This document shows positions 22,118-30,431 of a DNA stretch of 64,000 nucleotides, piece by piece (the stretch's first letter is position 1; each line of letters begins with the position of its first letter). The notes below the pieces were generated by a model. It ran no database searches and was not told where the DNA came from. It saw only the letters and a list, made by a program, of their open reading frames with translations. Source of the DNA: Pandoraea aquatica. GTDB lineage: Bacteria; Pseudomonadota; Gammaproteobacteria; Burkholderiales; Burkholderiaceae. The DNA lies in assembly GCF_902459565.1 (NCBI RefSeq), contig NZ_CABPSN010000009.1, positions 124,001 to 188,000 on the forward strand. The letters run 5' to 3'. The position numbers and the translations under genes were made by a program.

Positions 22118-24226
22118 ATGTCGTCCTTTCCGCTCAATCCTGCCCAGAACGAAGCCACGCACTATTTCGACGGCCCATGCCTCGTGCTGGCCGGCGCAGG
22201 CAGCGGCAAGACGCGCGTCATCACGCAGAAGATCGCGTGGCTCATCGAAGCCAAGGGATTCGAGCCCAAGCACATCGCCGCCGTGACCTTCACGAACAAA
22301 GCGGCGGCCGAAATGCGCGAGCGGGTGGCAAAGCAGCTCGAAGGCAAGACCCTCACCACGCCGGGCAAGGTCGGGCGCAAGGTGCCGGTCAATCAGCTCA
22401 CCATCTGTACGTTTCACTCGCTGGGCGTGCAGATCCTGCGACGCGAAGCGGAGAACGTCGGCCTCAAACCTCAGTTCTCGATTCTCGACGCCGACGACTG
22501 CTTCGGCCTCATTCAGGAACAGCTCGGCACGACCGACAAGGCGATGATTCGCGGCGTGCAAACCGCCATCTCCCTGTGGAAGAACGGCCTCGTCACGCCG
22601 GAAGTCGCGCTCGCTGCCGCCGAGACGGCCGACGAACATCAGGCGGCCGTCGTCTACCGCAATTACATGGCGACGTTGCAGGCCTATCAGGCGGTCGACT
22701 TCGACGATCTGATCCGTCTGCCCGCCGAACTCTTCGAGCGCGACGAGGAAGTACGCGAGCGCTGGCAGAACAAGCTGCGCTATCTGCTCATCGACGAGTA
22801 TCAGGACACCAACACCTGTCAGTACCTGCTGCTCAAGCTGCTCGCCGGGCCGCGCGCGGCATTCACGGCCGTGGGCGACGACGATCAGGCGATCTACGGC
22901 TGGCGCGGCGCAACGCTGGAAAACCTCAAGCAGCTGCAAGTCGACTTCCCGACGCTCAAGGTCATCAAGCTCGAACAGAATTACCGTTCGACGTCGCGCA
23001 TCCTGACGGCGGCGAACAACGTCATCGCGAAGAATCCGAAAATCTTCGAGAAGAAGCTCTGGAGTGAGCACGGTCTGGGCGATCCCATCACCGTCACCGC
23101 GATGAACGACGAAGAGCATGAAGCCGAGTCGGTCGTCTTCCGTCTGTCCGCGCATAAGTTCGAACGTCGTGCGGAATTTCGCGACTACGCCATCCTCTAT
23201 CGTGGCAACCATCAGGCGCGCATCTTCGAACAGGTGCTGCGCCGCGAGCGCATTCCGTATGTGCTCTCGGGCGGTCAGTCGTTCTTCGACAAAGCAGAAA
23301 TCAAGGATCTCTGCGCGTATCTGCGACTGCTCGCGAATCCCGACGACGATCCCGCGTTCATCCGCGCCGTGACGACACCGCGCCGGGGCGTGGGCAGCAC
23401 CACGCTCGAAGCGCTGGGCAGCTTTGCGGGTCAGGCGAAGGTGTCGCTGTTCGAAGCGGTTTATATGGGCGCGGTCGAAGCGCGTCTGCAACCGCGTCAG
23501 CTCGATCCGTTGCGCGCGTTCTGCGACTTCATTCAGCGCATTGCGGCGCGCGCCGCGCGCGATCCGGCCAACGAGGTCATCGACGATCTCATGGAAGGCA
23601 TTCACTACGAGGCGTATCTCTACGACACGTTCGACGAACGTCAGGCGCAATCGCGCTGGACCACCGTGCTCGAATTTCTCGAATGGATGAAGCGCAAGGG
23701 GACACGCAGCGAGACCTCGGCGACCGCTGAAGGTCTCGACTCGCTGGAAGATCAGGACGACGACGCCAAGAGCCTCATGGAACTCACGCAGACCATCGCG
23801 TTGATGTCGATGCTCGAAGGTCGCGACGGCGACGATCCGGACGCCGTGCGCCTATCGACGCTGCACGCATCGAAGGGGCTGGAGTATCCGCACGTGTTTC
23901 TCGTCGGCGTGGAAGAAGGCATTCTGCCGCACATTCGCGAAGACGAGGAAGTGACCGCCGAGAAGATCGAAGAAGAGCGCCGGTTGATGTACGTCGGCAT
24001 CACGCGCGCGCAGCGCACGCTGCAACTGTCGTGGTGCAAGAAGCGCAAGCGCGCTCGTGAGACGTACACCTGCGAAGTCTCGCGTTTTGTGCCGGAAATG
24101 CAACTGGACGAAGCGCCGCCCCCGCCGCCCGAAGACGCGCCGATGTCGCCCAAGGACCGGCTTGCCAGCCTCAAGGCGATGCTCGCCGGCGGCGCGAACA
24201 AGACCCCGTCTGCATCGGACGCTTAA
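22118..24226 (+). CDS. rep: ATP-dependent DNA helicase of the UvrD/Rep family, Rep type
   Basis: This is a superfamily 1A helicase of 702 residues, the length of Rep. Motif I is GAGSGKT at residues 26-32. The Walker B stretch is LLIDEYQDTN, and GDDDQAIYGWRGA (motif III), EQNYRST (motif IV), LSTLHASKGLEYPHVFLVG (motif V) and YVGITRAQ (motif VI) are all present. The start ATG 22118 gives the usual short lead MSSFPLNPAQNEA. Rep clears proteins ahead of the replication fork. PcrA or UvrD would be alternatives, but length and the missing long C-terminal tail favour Rep. A hairpin follows the stop. Confidence 0.88.
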   Translation: MSSFPLNPAQNEATHYFDGPCLVLAGAGSGKTRVITQKIAWLIEAKGFEPKHIAAVTFTNKAAAEMRERVAKQLEGKTLTTPGKVGRKVPVNQLTICTFHSLGVQILRREAENVGLKPQFSILDADDCFGLIQEQLGTTDKAMIRGVQTAISLWKNGLVTPEVALAAAETADEHQAAVVYRNYMATLQAYQAVDFDDLIRLPAELFERDEEVRERWQNKLRYLLIDEYQDTNTCQYLLLKLLAGPRAAFTAVGDDDQAIYGWRGATLENLKQLQVDFPTLKVIKLEQNYRSTSRILTAANNVIAKNPKIFEKKLWSEHGLGDPITVTAMNDEEHEAESVVFRLSAHKFERRAEFRDYAILYRGNHQARIFEQVLRRERIPYVLSGGQSFFDKAEIKDLCAYLRLLANPDDDPAFIRAVTTPRRGVGSTTLEALGSFAGQAKVSLFEAVYMGAVEARLQPRQLDPLRAFCDFIQRIAARAARDPANEVIDDLMEGIHYEAYLYDTFDERQAQSRWTTVLEFLEWMKRKGTRSETSATAEGLDSLEDQDDDAKSLMELTQTIALMSMLEGRDGDDPDAVRLSTLHASKGLEYPHVFLVGVEEGILPHIREDEEVTAEKIEEERRLMYVGITRAQRTLQLSWCKKRKRARETYTCEVSRFVPEMQLDEAPPPPPEDAPMSPKDRLASLKAMLAGGANKTPSASDA

Positions 24227-24252
24227 GCGTCACGCGTCTTCCACAAACGAAT

Positions 24253-24272
24253 AGCCCCCGCAGGCGGGGGCT
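24253..24272 (+). terminator. GC hairpin after rep, possible terminator
   Basis: AGCCCCCG (24253-24260) pairs with CGGGGGCT (24265-24272) around CAGG. No T-run follows, so this is only a candidate terminator or mRNA end. Confidence 0.4.
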
Positions 24273-24405
24273 GGACCAGGACACGGCCAAACTGCGGGCC
24301 GAATGGCGTCATACGGCGACACACGGCGACGTCATTACCGGGGCTGTCGGCGGCGGCAGACACGCCGTATACACAAAATAAGCACAATGTAGGCAATGCT
24401 TACCG

Positions 24406-24519
24406 CTACTTGCCACTACCCGAAGACGTTTGGTCACATGCGGCAGCCGGGCTCGTTGCCACGACCACACCCGCCAGACCGGTCAAACAAAGCAGGACTG
24501 CAACCATCAGTTTTCGCAT
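24406..24519 (-). CDS. Small secreted peptide, 37 residues, unknown function
   Basis: A very short open frame begins with ATG 24519 directly behind a perfect AGGAGG ribosome-binding site (about 24526-24531). It encodes a basic start (MRKLM), a hydrophobic core (VAVLLCLTGLAGVVV), a plausible cleavage site (ATSPAAAC) and a short tail of CDQTSSGSGK. It could be a secreted peptide or, if the Cys is lipidated, a tiny lipoprotein. It is convergent with rep and divergent from the phosphoesterase gene. I recognise no homologue. The strength of the ribosome-binding site and the intact signal peptide are the case for it being real. Confidence 0.55.
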   Translation of the reverse strand: MRKLMVAVLLCLTGLAGVVVATSPAAACDQTSSGSGK

Positions 24520-24780
24520 AGGCTCGCCTCCTCTCGTCAGGTGAAGTTTCACTATAGGAGCGCATCCTTTCGAAGACAAAGACATCTTGACCATCGACGC
24601 GGGCCGGGTGATAGTCGGTAAAAAACGGACGAAACGATACGCAAGTTGCGTCGATTTCGATCCAATGCCCACACCCTCCGCATCTTCGTCAGGCGCTTTG
24701 TCAGGCAACGCCATACGTTTGACGTGCGTCGCGGTCGCGCGTGTGCGGCGCCGATCCCCAGTTTTTGTGGAGCGTGGTGC

Positions 24781-25557
24781 GTGAGACTGCATATCCTGTC
24801 CGACCTGCATTTGTCCGTGGCGCCGTTGGCCATTCCTGAAGTCGACGCCGACGTCACGATCCTCGCCGGTGACATCAGCCGCCCGGCGCAAGCCATCGAA
24901 TGGGCGACGCAATTGCCACGCCCTGTCATCTACGTTCCCGGCAACCACGAGTTCTATGGCGCGACGCTCGCCGGCACGCTGGCCGAATTGCGACGTCTGA
25001 CGGCCGGCACCAACGTGCATCTGCTCGAACGCGGTTCGGTCGTCATCGGTGGCGTGCGCTTCGTTGGCACCACGTTATGGACGGACTTCGCGCTGTACGA
25101 CGCCGAGGGCAAACACGACGCGGCGGTCGAAGAGTCGCAGAAGTTCGTGCGCGACTTCACGCGCATACGTGTCGGCGACCCCGCCGCCCCGTGGTCCGAT
25201 CTGCCCTTCTTTTCGCCGGACGACTGCGCGGCGCTGTGTCGCGAGAACGTGGCGTGGCTCGCGCGCACGTTCGCCGCGCCCCACGACGGCCCGACGGTGG
25301 CCGTCACGCATCACGCGCCGACGCCGCAGAGCATTCATCCGCGCTTTTCGGGCTCGCTTGTCAATCCGGCGTTCATTTCGGATCTGACCTCGCTCATCGA
25401 ACAATCCGACGCCGCGCTGTGGATCCACGGCCATACGCACGATTCGTTCGACTATCGTGTCGGGCACACGCGGGTGTTGTGTAATCCGCGCGGTTACTGC
25501 TTCGAGGGACGTGTCGAGAATCCGGCCTTCGATCCGCGGATGATTGTGCGCGTGTGA
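24781..25557 (+). CDS. Calcineurin-like metallophosphoesterase
   Basis: This 258-residue soluble enzyme has the complete metal-binding set of the metallophosphoesterase superfamily: DLH in SDLHLS near the N-terminus, GD in LAGDIS, GNHE in VPGNHEFYG, then a His in VTHHAP and GHTH in IHGHTHDS. Two divalent metals are expected at the active site, and the substrate is unknown. The GTG start at 24781 places SDLH at residue 7-10 as in relatives; upstream in-frame sequence is low-complexity. A strong bidirectional terminator follows. It has no operon partner. Confidence 0.85.
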   Translation: MRLHILSDLHLSVAPLAIPEVDADVTILAGDISRPAQAIEWATQLPRPVIYVPGNHEFYGATLAGTLAELRRLTAGTNVHLLERGSVVIGGVRFVGTTLWTDFALYDAEGKHDAAVEESQKFVRDFTRIRVGDPAAPWSDLPFFSPDDCAALCRENVAWLARTFAAPHDGPTVAVTHHAPTPQSIHPRFSGSLVNPAFISDLTSLIEQSDAALWIHGHTHDSFDYRVGHTRVLCNPRGYCFEGRVENPAFDPRMIVRV

Positions 25558-25590
25558 TGCGACGGTGCAAACCCGGTTGCGTGCAGAAAC

Positions 25591-25618
25591 AAAAATCCCC
25601 GCCGAAGCGGGGATTTTT
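25591..25618. terminator. Bidirectional intrinsic terminator between convergent genes
   Basis: AAAAATCCCCGC (25591-25602) pairs with GCGGGGATTTTT (25607-25618) around CGAA, with T-runs on both strands. It serves the phosphoesterase gene (plus) and the cytochrome gene (minus). Confidence 0.93.
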
Positions 25619-25647
25619 TTCGCGCGCTACCGTGAGGTGCGAAGCGC

Positions 25648-26544
25648 TTACTTCGCTGCGCTCACCATGTAGTCCACGGCGGCCTTGACGTCGTCGTCCG
25701 AGGCATTGGCCGCCCCGCCCTTCGGCGGCATCGCGTTCAGGCCCTTGAGTGCCGCGTTGTGCAGCGTCTCGATGCCGGTCGCGATACGCGGTGCCCATGC
25801 GGCCTTGTCACCAAACTTCGGCGCACCTGCCACGCCAGCTGCGTGACAAGCCATACACACGGTGTCGTAAAGCTTCTTGCCTGCGTCGAGGTTGCCCCCT
25901 GCGCTGGCGGCGGCCGGGGCGGCCGTCTTGAGCGACGCCATCGCAGCGGCTGCGGCAGCGGCCGAACCTGCATCGCCCCCCGAAGCGGCAGCCGGTGCCG
26001 TCGCTGACGCTGCCGCGGCACCCGATGCGGGTGCTGCTGGCGCGGCGGGTTCCTGCAACTTGCCGCCCGACGCGTTTGCCATATAGACGATGGCGCGGCC
26101 GATTTCGTAATCCGTCACGTCGTCGGGGTTGGTGCCCCCACGCGCGGGCATGCCACCTTTGCCGGCCAACGCGATCTTGAGCATGTCGTCGTAACCGGGC
26201 TTGATGCGCGGGGCCCAGTCTTCGGAGGAGCCGACTTTCGGCGCACCTGCTACACCGGCCGCGTGGCAAGCCGCACAAACGGCCTTGTAGAGTTGTTCGC
26301 CGGTTTGATAGACGAGCGGTGCGTTGACGTCTTTGACCTCGACGTGCGCCACGGGCGCGATGCGCTCGGCAATGGCTTTTTCGGTCATGGCGGAACTGCC
26401 GGCACCGGTCAGGGCGTTGTTGCCCACGTAATTGACCAGCAAAACGATGATGACGATCGGGACGAGAAAACCGGCAATGACTGCGGCGATGAGCTGCTTG
26501 GGTGTTTTGATCAGGGACTCGTGCTCGTTATGTGCTTCACTCAT
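25648..26544 (-). CDS. Membrane-anchored dihaem cytochrome c (c5-like)
   Basis: This 298-residue protein has an N-terminal anchor near residues 20-42 (LIAAVIAGFLVPIVIIVLLVNYVG) and two cytochrome c domains. Each carries the haem motif CxACHAAGVAGAPK (CAACH near residue 88, CMACH near 233). An Ala/Pro-rich linker of ~60 residues separates them. The two domains are alike enough to be an internal duplication. ATG 26544 gives MSEAHNEHESLIKTPKQ, the typical start of such proteins. A longer frame exists but lacks support. It likely passes electrons to a terminal oxidase in the periplasm. It ends at the shared terminator. Confidence 0.88.
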   Translation of the reverse strand: MSEAHNEHESLIKTPKQLIAAVIAGFLVPIVIIVLLVNYVGNNALTGAGSSAMTEKAIAERIAPVAHVEVKDVNAPLVYQTGEQLYKAVCAACHAAGVAGAPKVGSSEDWAPRIKPGYDDMLKIALAGKGGMPARGGTNPDDVTDYEIGRAIVYMANASGGKLQEPAAPAAPASGAAAASATAPAAASGGDAGSAAAAAAAMASLKTAAPAAASAGGNLDAGKKLYDTVCMACHAAGVAGAPKFGDKAAWAPRIATGIETLHNAALKGLNAMPPKGGAANASDDDVKAAVDYMVSAAK

Positions 26545-26936
26545 GCGGGATCTCTCAATAGTTTTTGTGGAAACCGAGTGCATCACACTGGATAGTTCGC
26601 ATCGGCCGCGGGCACCATCCAGTCAAAATAACGAACCATTGTAGCAACAAACCCTCGGCCGATGACGTGCCGAGGCAGTGCGCAGACGCCGCAAAAGTCC
26701 CGTATTTTCCCTAACTTACGCGAAAGCAAAAGCGGTGTTCCGCGTAGTTCGTGCGCAAAGTGCGGGCGCATTGCATACACGTCAAATCCGCGCGGGACGG
26801 GCATCTGGCAGAGAATCGCCGCATTGTGGGGCGAGAGAATGCACGGGGCATGGACGCCACGCGGCAAAACCGCTATGCTTCTACCTCTTTGCCTGCCGGT
26901 CGCGCGCTCGCGCCTTCTCCCCCGGTGGTCAGCACA
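26545..26936. other. Intergenic region between the cytochrome gene and tRNA-Arg
   Basis: No gene was recognised here. Open frames on both strands are low in family content and lack ribosome-binding sites. The region should hold the promoters of the dihaem cytochrome gene and the tRNA; none is clear enough to mark. Confidence 0.4.
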
Positions 26937-27012
26937 GCGCCCGTAGCTCAGGGGATAGAGTATCGGCCTCCGAAGCCGAGGGTCACTGGTTCGATTCCAG
27001 TCGGGCGCACCA
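26937..27012 (+). tRNA. tRNA-Arg, anticodon CCG, CCA end encoded
   Basis: The 76-nt sequence folds as a cloverleaf. The acceptor stem GCGCCCG pairs with CGGGCGC, the D arm contains GCTCAGGGGATAGAGT, and the anticodon stem TCGGC/GCCGA encloses the loop CTCCGAA (anticodon CCG, reading CGG). The T arm has GGTTCGATTCC, then discriminator A and an encoded CCA. The accessory-looking repeat genes start 230 bp downstream, and tRNA 3' ends are common integration sites, but no repeated tRNA end was found at the far side. Confidence 0.97.
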
Positions 27013-27241
27013 ATCTGCCGTTTGCTTCCGTTGCCTCCACCAGACCGCATCCCCTAGTCCTCGACGGATACCCTAGATGCCCCTCGTTCACCGCTCGACG
27101 CTTCGCATCGGCAGATTGGGCGAATCACGAATGTCTGCAAACGCCTCCCATGTAACGATTTGACGTCGGCTGATGGGCCGACGGTCATGACTCGTGTAAA
27201 TCGATGTGCAGTGCACCATCCGCTGCGCCGGAGCGTCGTCC

Positions 27242-28750
27242 ATGTTTGTCGTTCCCCAGCCCAACGGCACCTACTTCGTCATCGGCCCCGTGCCGTCCAG
27301 CACGTCATCGTGGGTGCCCGTTTCCGGAACGGGCGTCATCCTCAGCCATATCCCGATTGACTTGAGCCGCGTACAGCAAGCCTCGATGGCCGCGTCGCTG
27401 ATCGACGAAGCGCCTTCTCCGGCGACCGATCTCCCCGTTGGCACCGAGTGTTTGCCGATGGCACAGGTCGCGCGCCTTCAGGAAGTATCCGTTCCCCCAG
27501 AGGCAGCGGTGCCGGAATCCACCGCGGCGACCTCGACATCCCGTCCTGCGGCCCGTGAGCGTTTCGCCATCACCGCCGCGCAAATGCGCGAGGCCCGGCG
27601 AATGCCGAACGAATTCAAGATCGTCTGTGCACGACGCCTGCGGCTGCACCGTCCCGACCTCTCCAGCGATCAGATTCAGGCGATATCCGGCGCGACGACG
27701 CTCCCTCTTGCGAGGGATGCCGCCTATAACGGATCGATGGACGCGTTGCGCGATATCCTCACCGAGCTTCCCCGCGAGGATGACGAAGGGGCGTTGGCCT
27801 ATGCGACGAGAGTGCACATGCGGCACCCCAAACTGCCGCTAGTGAATCTCGACATGCTTTCCGGCGCGGGTTTGCCGACGTTACGCGCACATCTCAGTTC
27901 CGGTGACCCGAACACCACGCTGGATCAGGTCCTGACTGCCGTGCCCCGCAATCCTGAGGAAACGCTTCGCCAGCATGCACGCCATCTGCGAAGCCAATTT
28001 CCCCACCTATTGAAATCTCAACTCGCACGAATTACCGGGTCCAGCGCCTGCAATATCGGTGGCGATCCGAAGCTCGCTGTCTTGTCCGATAAGGAGCGGC
28101 AGATTCGCGACGAGATTCCCCGAGATCCGGGCGAAAGTGGCACGAGACACGCGCTTCGCATTCTTGCGGCACAGCCCTCTCTTTCGCCCCGGCAAGTGGC
28201 TAACATCACCGGGCTCGACGAGAACAACATCCGTCAAAAGTTGAGAATGCAGCGAGCCCGAGCCTCGACGAATTCGACGACGGCAACCGCGGCGGCGGCA
28301 ATGGCGGCGTTTCTCGTTCACAAAGCCTCTACCGGAGAGGCACCGCAACGACGGACGCTTGAAACGAGCATCCGTTATGCCCTACGCCTGCACCTGCACA
28401 ATCGCGATCTCAGCACTGAGCAACTCGCGGCCGCATCCGGCGCAACCTTGGAGCAAATCGGGGCGTGCACCGCGTTCAGACGCTCGGAGGCGGAGCTGGT
28501 TGCCGTCGGCGTGAAATGGCCTCGTGACGCAGACGAATCACGCCTACGTTATGGGCTTCGTCTGCTGTCGTCGGACCCGTCGCTGCTAGAGGAAGAAGCG
28601 GCAGTGCTCGCCGACGTCAACGCGGGCTCTCTGCGACGCACAGTCCGAAATGCCGATTCGGCAGTCGACCATTCGGGTCAGTCGTCGACTTCCGAAGCAC
28701 GACTCACCGCGCCACCCGCTGCGCCCTCCAGCAATGCGACACCGACATGA
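27242..28750 (+). CDS. Repeat protein A: six ~58-residue helix-turn-helix-like modules, unknown family
   Basis: I do not recognise this 502-residue protein. Residues ~1-110 are Ser/Pro/Thr/Ala-rich and poorly structured, with a short segment (VILSHIPIDL, 32-41) matched in the neighbour. From ~121 to ~467 six modules follow, with prolines near 122, 177, 235, 293, ~369 and 427. Each has the pattern P-R-x3-E-x5-A-R-x-L-x4-P-x-L-S-x2-Q-x2-x-I-S/T-G-x5-N/L-R, which suggests a helix and then a helix-turn-helix. An Ala/Thr-rich linker (335-368) splits modules 4 and 5. The tail is Ser/Pro-rich. ATG 27242 follows GGAG; an upstream ATG (27206) has no ribosome-binding site. There is no signal peptide, membrane span or catalytic motif. 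The stop overlaps the next start (ATGA). Confidence 0.75.
   Translation: MFVVPQPNGTYFVIGPVPSSTSSWVPVSGTGVILSHIPIDLSRVQQASMAASLIDEAPSPATDLPVGTECLPMAQVARLQEVSVPPEAAVPESTAATSTSRPAARERFAITAAQMREARRMPNEFKIVCARRLRLHRPDLSSDQIQAISGATTLPLARDAAYNGSMDALRDILTELPREDDEGALAYATRVHMRHPKLPLVNLDMLSGAGLPTLRAHLSSGDPNTTLDQVLTAVPRNPEETLRQHARHLRSQFPHLLKSQLARITGSSACNIGGDPKLAVLSDKERQIRDEIPRDPGESGTRHALRILAAQPSLSPRQVANITGLDENNIRQKLRMQRARASTNSTTATAAAAMAAFLVHKASTGEAPQRRTLETSIRYALRLHLHNRDLSTEQLAAASGATLEQIGACTAFRRSEAELVAVGVKWPRDADESRLRYGLRLLSSDPSLLEEEAAVLADVNAGSLRRTVRNADSAVDHSGQSSTSEARLTAPPAAPSSNATPT
27602..28642 (+). repeat. Six diverged in-frame modules of ~174 bp in repeat gene A
   Basis: The modules begin near residues 121, 176, 234, 292, 368 and 426 of protein A, a 55-58-residue step apart from the one after the inserted linker. 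Examples of cores are IPRDPGESGTRHALRI, VPRNPEETLRQHARHL and WPRDADESRLRYGLRL. They are clearly related in protein but strongly diverged in DNA, so the expansion is old and purifying selection on the fold is likely. Confidence 0.75.
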
Positions 28751-30015
28751 ACGTCCGCCCCCCTCCCGAATTTGGATGGAACCCTTTCGTTCCCCGCTCC
28801 CCCACCGACGTGCTGACGCACCTGCCCGTCAACGTCGAGGCGCACTCGGACATCCTTGCCAGCGATCTCTCGACGGTGGCTCAGGCACCGATGTCGGCAT
28901 CCGCGAGTGCGTTCGTGCTGGAAGAAGGTGTTGTCGCGCCGGACGTGCACTCACCGAATCGGGTGGGCACGATCCATCGCCCCGTCTCAGTCATTTGCGA
29001 CGCAGATGCCGCCACTCGGTCGACGGTTGCGCCAGCAGGCATTGAAGCCTCCCCCGAACCTGTCGCCCCTGATCCACAAATTGCTAAGGCCGCTTCGAAT
29101 GGGCTCGACGTCGTGCCTGCGCCAACCGATCCGTCATTGCTCATTCGCAAAAGCAACGAGACCAATATCCGCTATGCAAGACGTCTGCATCTGCTGGATC
29201 CGACGCTCAGCATCGAGAAGATTTCGGCCATGTCTTACGCCGGGATTGCACGACTGCGGAGCGATGCGATGTTCAACCTCATCACGCCGCGCTTGAGGGA
29301 CATCTATTCTGCAACGCCAGTGCTTCGTCACGAGACGGCGTTGAGCCACGCAAGGCGGGTCGCCGCGTTATATCCTGAACTCACCCCTGCCGCGCTTGAC
29401 CTTCTGACCGGCGTGTCACCGGTGCGCCTTCATCTCCACACCGCCCCCGGCAAATGCGACGACGACGTGAAGCAGGCCCTCCAACTCATACCGCGTGCCG
29501 ACGGAGAATCGCGCCTCGCGCATGCGCGTCGCATACGTCAGGCGTATCCCACGCTGTCCACGGGCCAGATCGCTCATCTGTCGGATACAAAAGAATCGAA
29601 CCTGCGCGCCGATCCGGTGTTTCAGCAATCGAATCCGGAACTTGATCTGATCCGCGCATCGAACCCGCCCAAAGCCGACGAGAAAAAGACGGCCTATGCG
29701 CGTCGGATTTGCAACCGTCTGCCTCATCTCACTGCGCAGCAACTGTCGACCATTTCTGGCGTGCCGGTGAGAAACATCCTTCTTTACGTCTTCGATATCG
29801 ACCGAGGCGTCGTTGGAGACTATCAGCGGGTGGCCGACGCCCTGACGAAGGCGTCGATCCCATCGGCTCAACCCTCGGAAGAAGCCCAGCTCGCCCCTCA
29901 GAACACCACCAACCGATCCACCAGCTGCGCCATCCGGGAATTCGACGCCGACCACGATTCCACCGTCGATGAGCGTCCGTCGAAGTACACCGTATTGATG
30001 ACCGAGCCGTCCTGA
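28747..30015 (+). CDS. Repeat protein B: four ~58-residue modules, paralogue of protein A
   Basis: This 422-residue paralogue is translationally coupled to the gene before it by a 4-bp ATGA overlap. Its N-terminal ~130 residues are low-complexity and share the short segment VLTHLPVNV with protein A. Four modules follow, at ~133-175, 190-232, 248-291 and 306-349. Cores include ETNIRYARRLHLLDPTLS, GESRLAHARRIRQAYPTLS and EKKTAYARRICNRLPHLT. The last ~39 residues (from ~384) are encoded on DNA that is also the 3' end of a lipoprotein gene on the other strand. That tail has no similarity to the modules and may be read-through after loss of an older stop. Function is unknown; a secreted or nucleic-acid-binding repeat protein is conceivable. 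Confidence 0.72.
   Translation: MNVRPPPEFGWNPFVPRSPTDVLTHLPVNVEAHSDILASDLSTVAQAPMSASASAFVLEEGVVAPDVHSPNRVGTIHRPVSVICDADAATRSTVAPAGIEASPEPVAPDPQIAKAASNGLDVVPAPTDPSLLIRKSNETNIRYARRLHLLDPTLSIEKISAMSYAGIARLRSDAMFNLITPRLRDIYSATPVLRHETALSHARRVAALYPELTPAALDLLTGVSPVRLHLHTAPGKCDDDVKQALQLIPRADGESRLAHARRIRQAYPTLSTGQIAHLSDTKESNLRADPVFQQSNPELDLIRASNPPKADEKKTAYARRICNRLPHLTAQQLSTISGVPVRNILLYVFDIDRGVVGDYQRVADALTKASIPSAQPSEEAQLAPQNTTNRSTSCAIREFDADHDSTVDERPSKYTVLMTEPS
29143..29793 (+). repeat. Four diverged in-frame modules of ~174 bp in repeat gene B
   Basis: The modules begin near residues 133, 190, 248 and 306 of protein B, a regular 57-58-residue step. The ARR(L/V/I) core and the downstream P-x-L-(S/T) turn are kept in all four. 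They align with the modules of protein A, so both genes descend from one repeat gene. Confidence 0.75.
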
Positions 30016-30431
30016 CTCAGGGTGAGCGTCGCGTACGCGAGGTACTCGCTCGGGGAGTTGCCCCACAACGAATTGCGCCACGCACGGCGCACCGTGTAGT
30101 TCAGCACGACGCAACCTGTCGGCCATGTGCCGGGGCTGTAGATCGTGCTGATGATGCCGTACGCCCGCAAACGCCCTTGAATCGCGGGCAGCAAATCGGA
30201 AATGCCGTCTGGCGCAAGTTCGATGCACATGTTGCGCGAAAGCAGTTCGGGCGCTGCCGGCTGCGTCGGTGGCGAAACCGACGGCAACTGGTCGGAGAGC
30301 ACCACCCCCGTCGACACGACGCTCGCCGCGACCTGCGCCGCGAGGATCGGCGCGGGCGTGGTGAAGAGACAACCGCCCAGCGTCGCGCTGGCCGTCGCCG
30401 CCAGCGCCAGCACCATCGCGAGGCGCTTCAT
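29898..30431 (-). CDS. Small lipoprotein (Sbal_3080-like), coupled to flgH
   Basis: This is a 177-residue predicted lipoprotein. The signal peptide ends in the lipobox LGGC (about residues 17-20). The mature part holds the pattern MCIELAPDGI...LRAYGI...GTWPTGCVVLNYT...LTLSQDG, which by memory resembles the Sbal_3080 lipoprotein family with its paired cysteines. ATG 30431 shares one base with the flgH stop (TGATG), so the two are translated together. The C-terminus ends MAQLVDRLVVF as in relatives. The last 118 bp therefore look native even though they overlap repeat gene B on the other strand. It may help the FlgH-like protein in the outer membrane. Confidence 0.7.
   Translation of the reverse strand: MKRLAMVLALAATASATLGGCLFTTPAPILAAQVAASVVSTGVVLSDQLPSVSPPTQPAAPELLSRNMCIELAPDGISDLLPAIQGRLRAYGIISTIYSPGTWPTGCVVLNYTVRRAWRNSLWGNSPSEYLAYATLTLSQDGSVINTVYFDGRSSTVESWSASNSRMAQLVDRLVVF

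Noticed and set aside
27013-27241. hrp-type box (TTCG-N16-TTCG) upstream of repeat gene A
   Set aside because: Only one TTCG with no partner at the right distance was found, so there is no sequence support for type III co-regulation.
27242-30015. TAL-effector-like or SKWP-type repeats
   Set aside because: The ~58-residue period and the ARR(L)-P-x-L core do not match the 33-35-residue TAL units or the ~42-residue SKWP units.
26985-30100. Duplicate tRNA end (attR) closing an island
   Set aside because: I could not find a second copy of the 3' end of tRNA-Arg in the following 3 kb; only short GC words recur.
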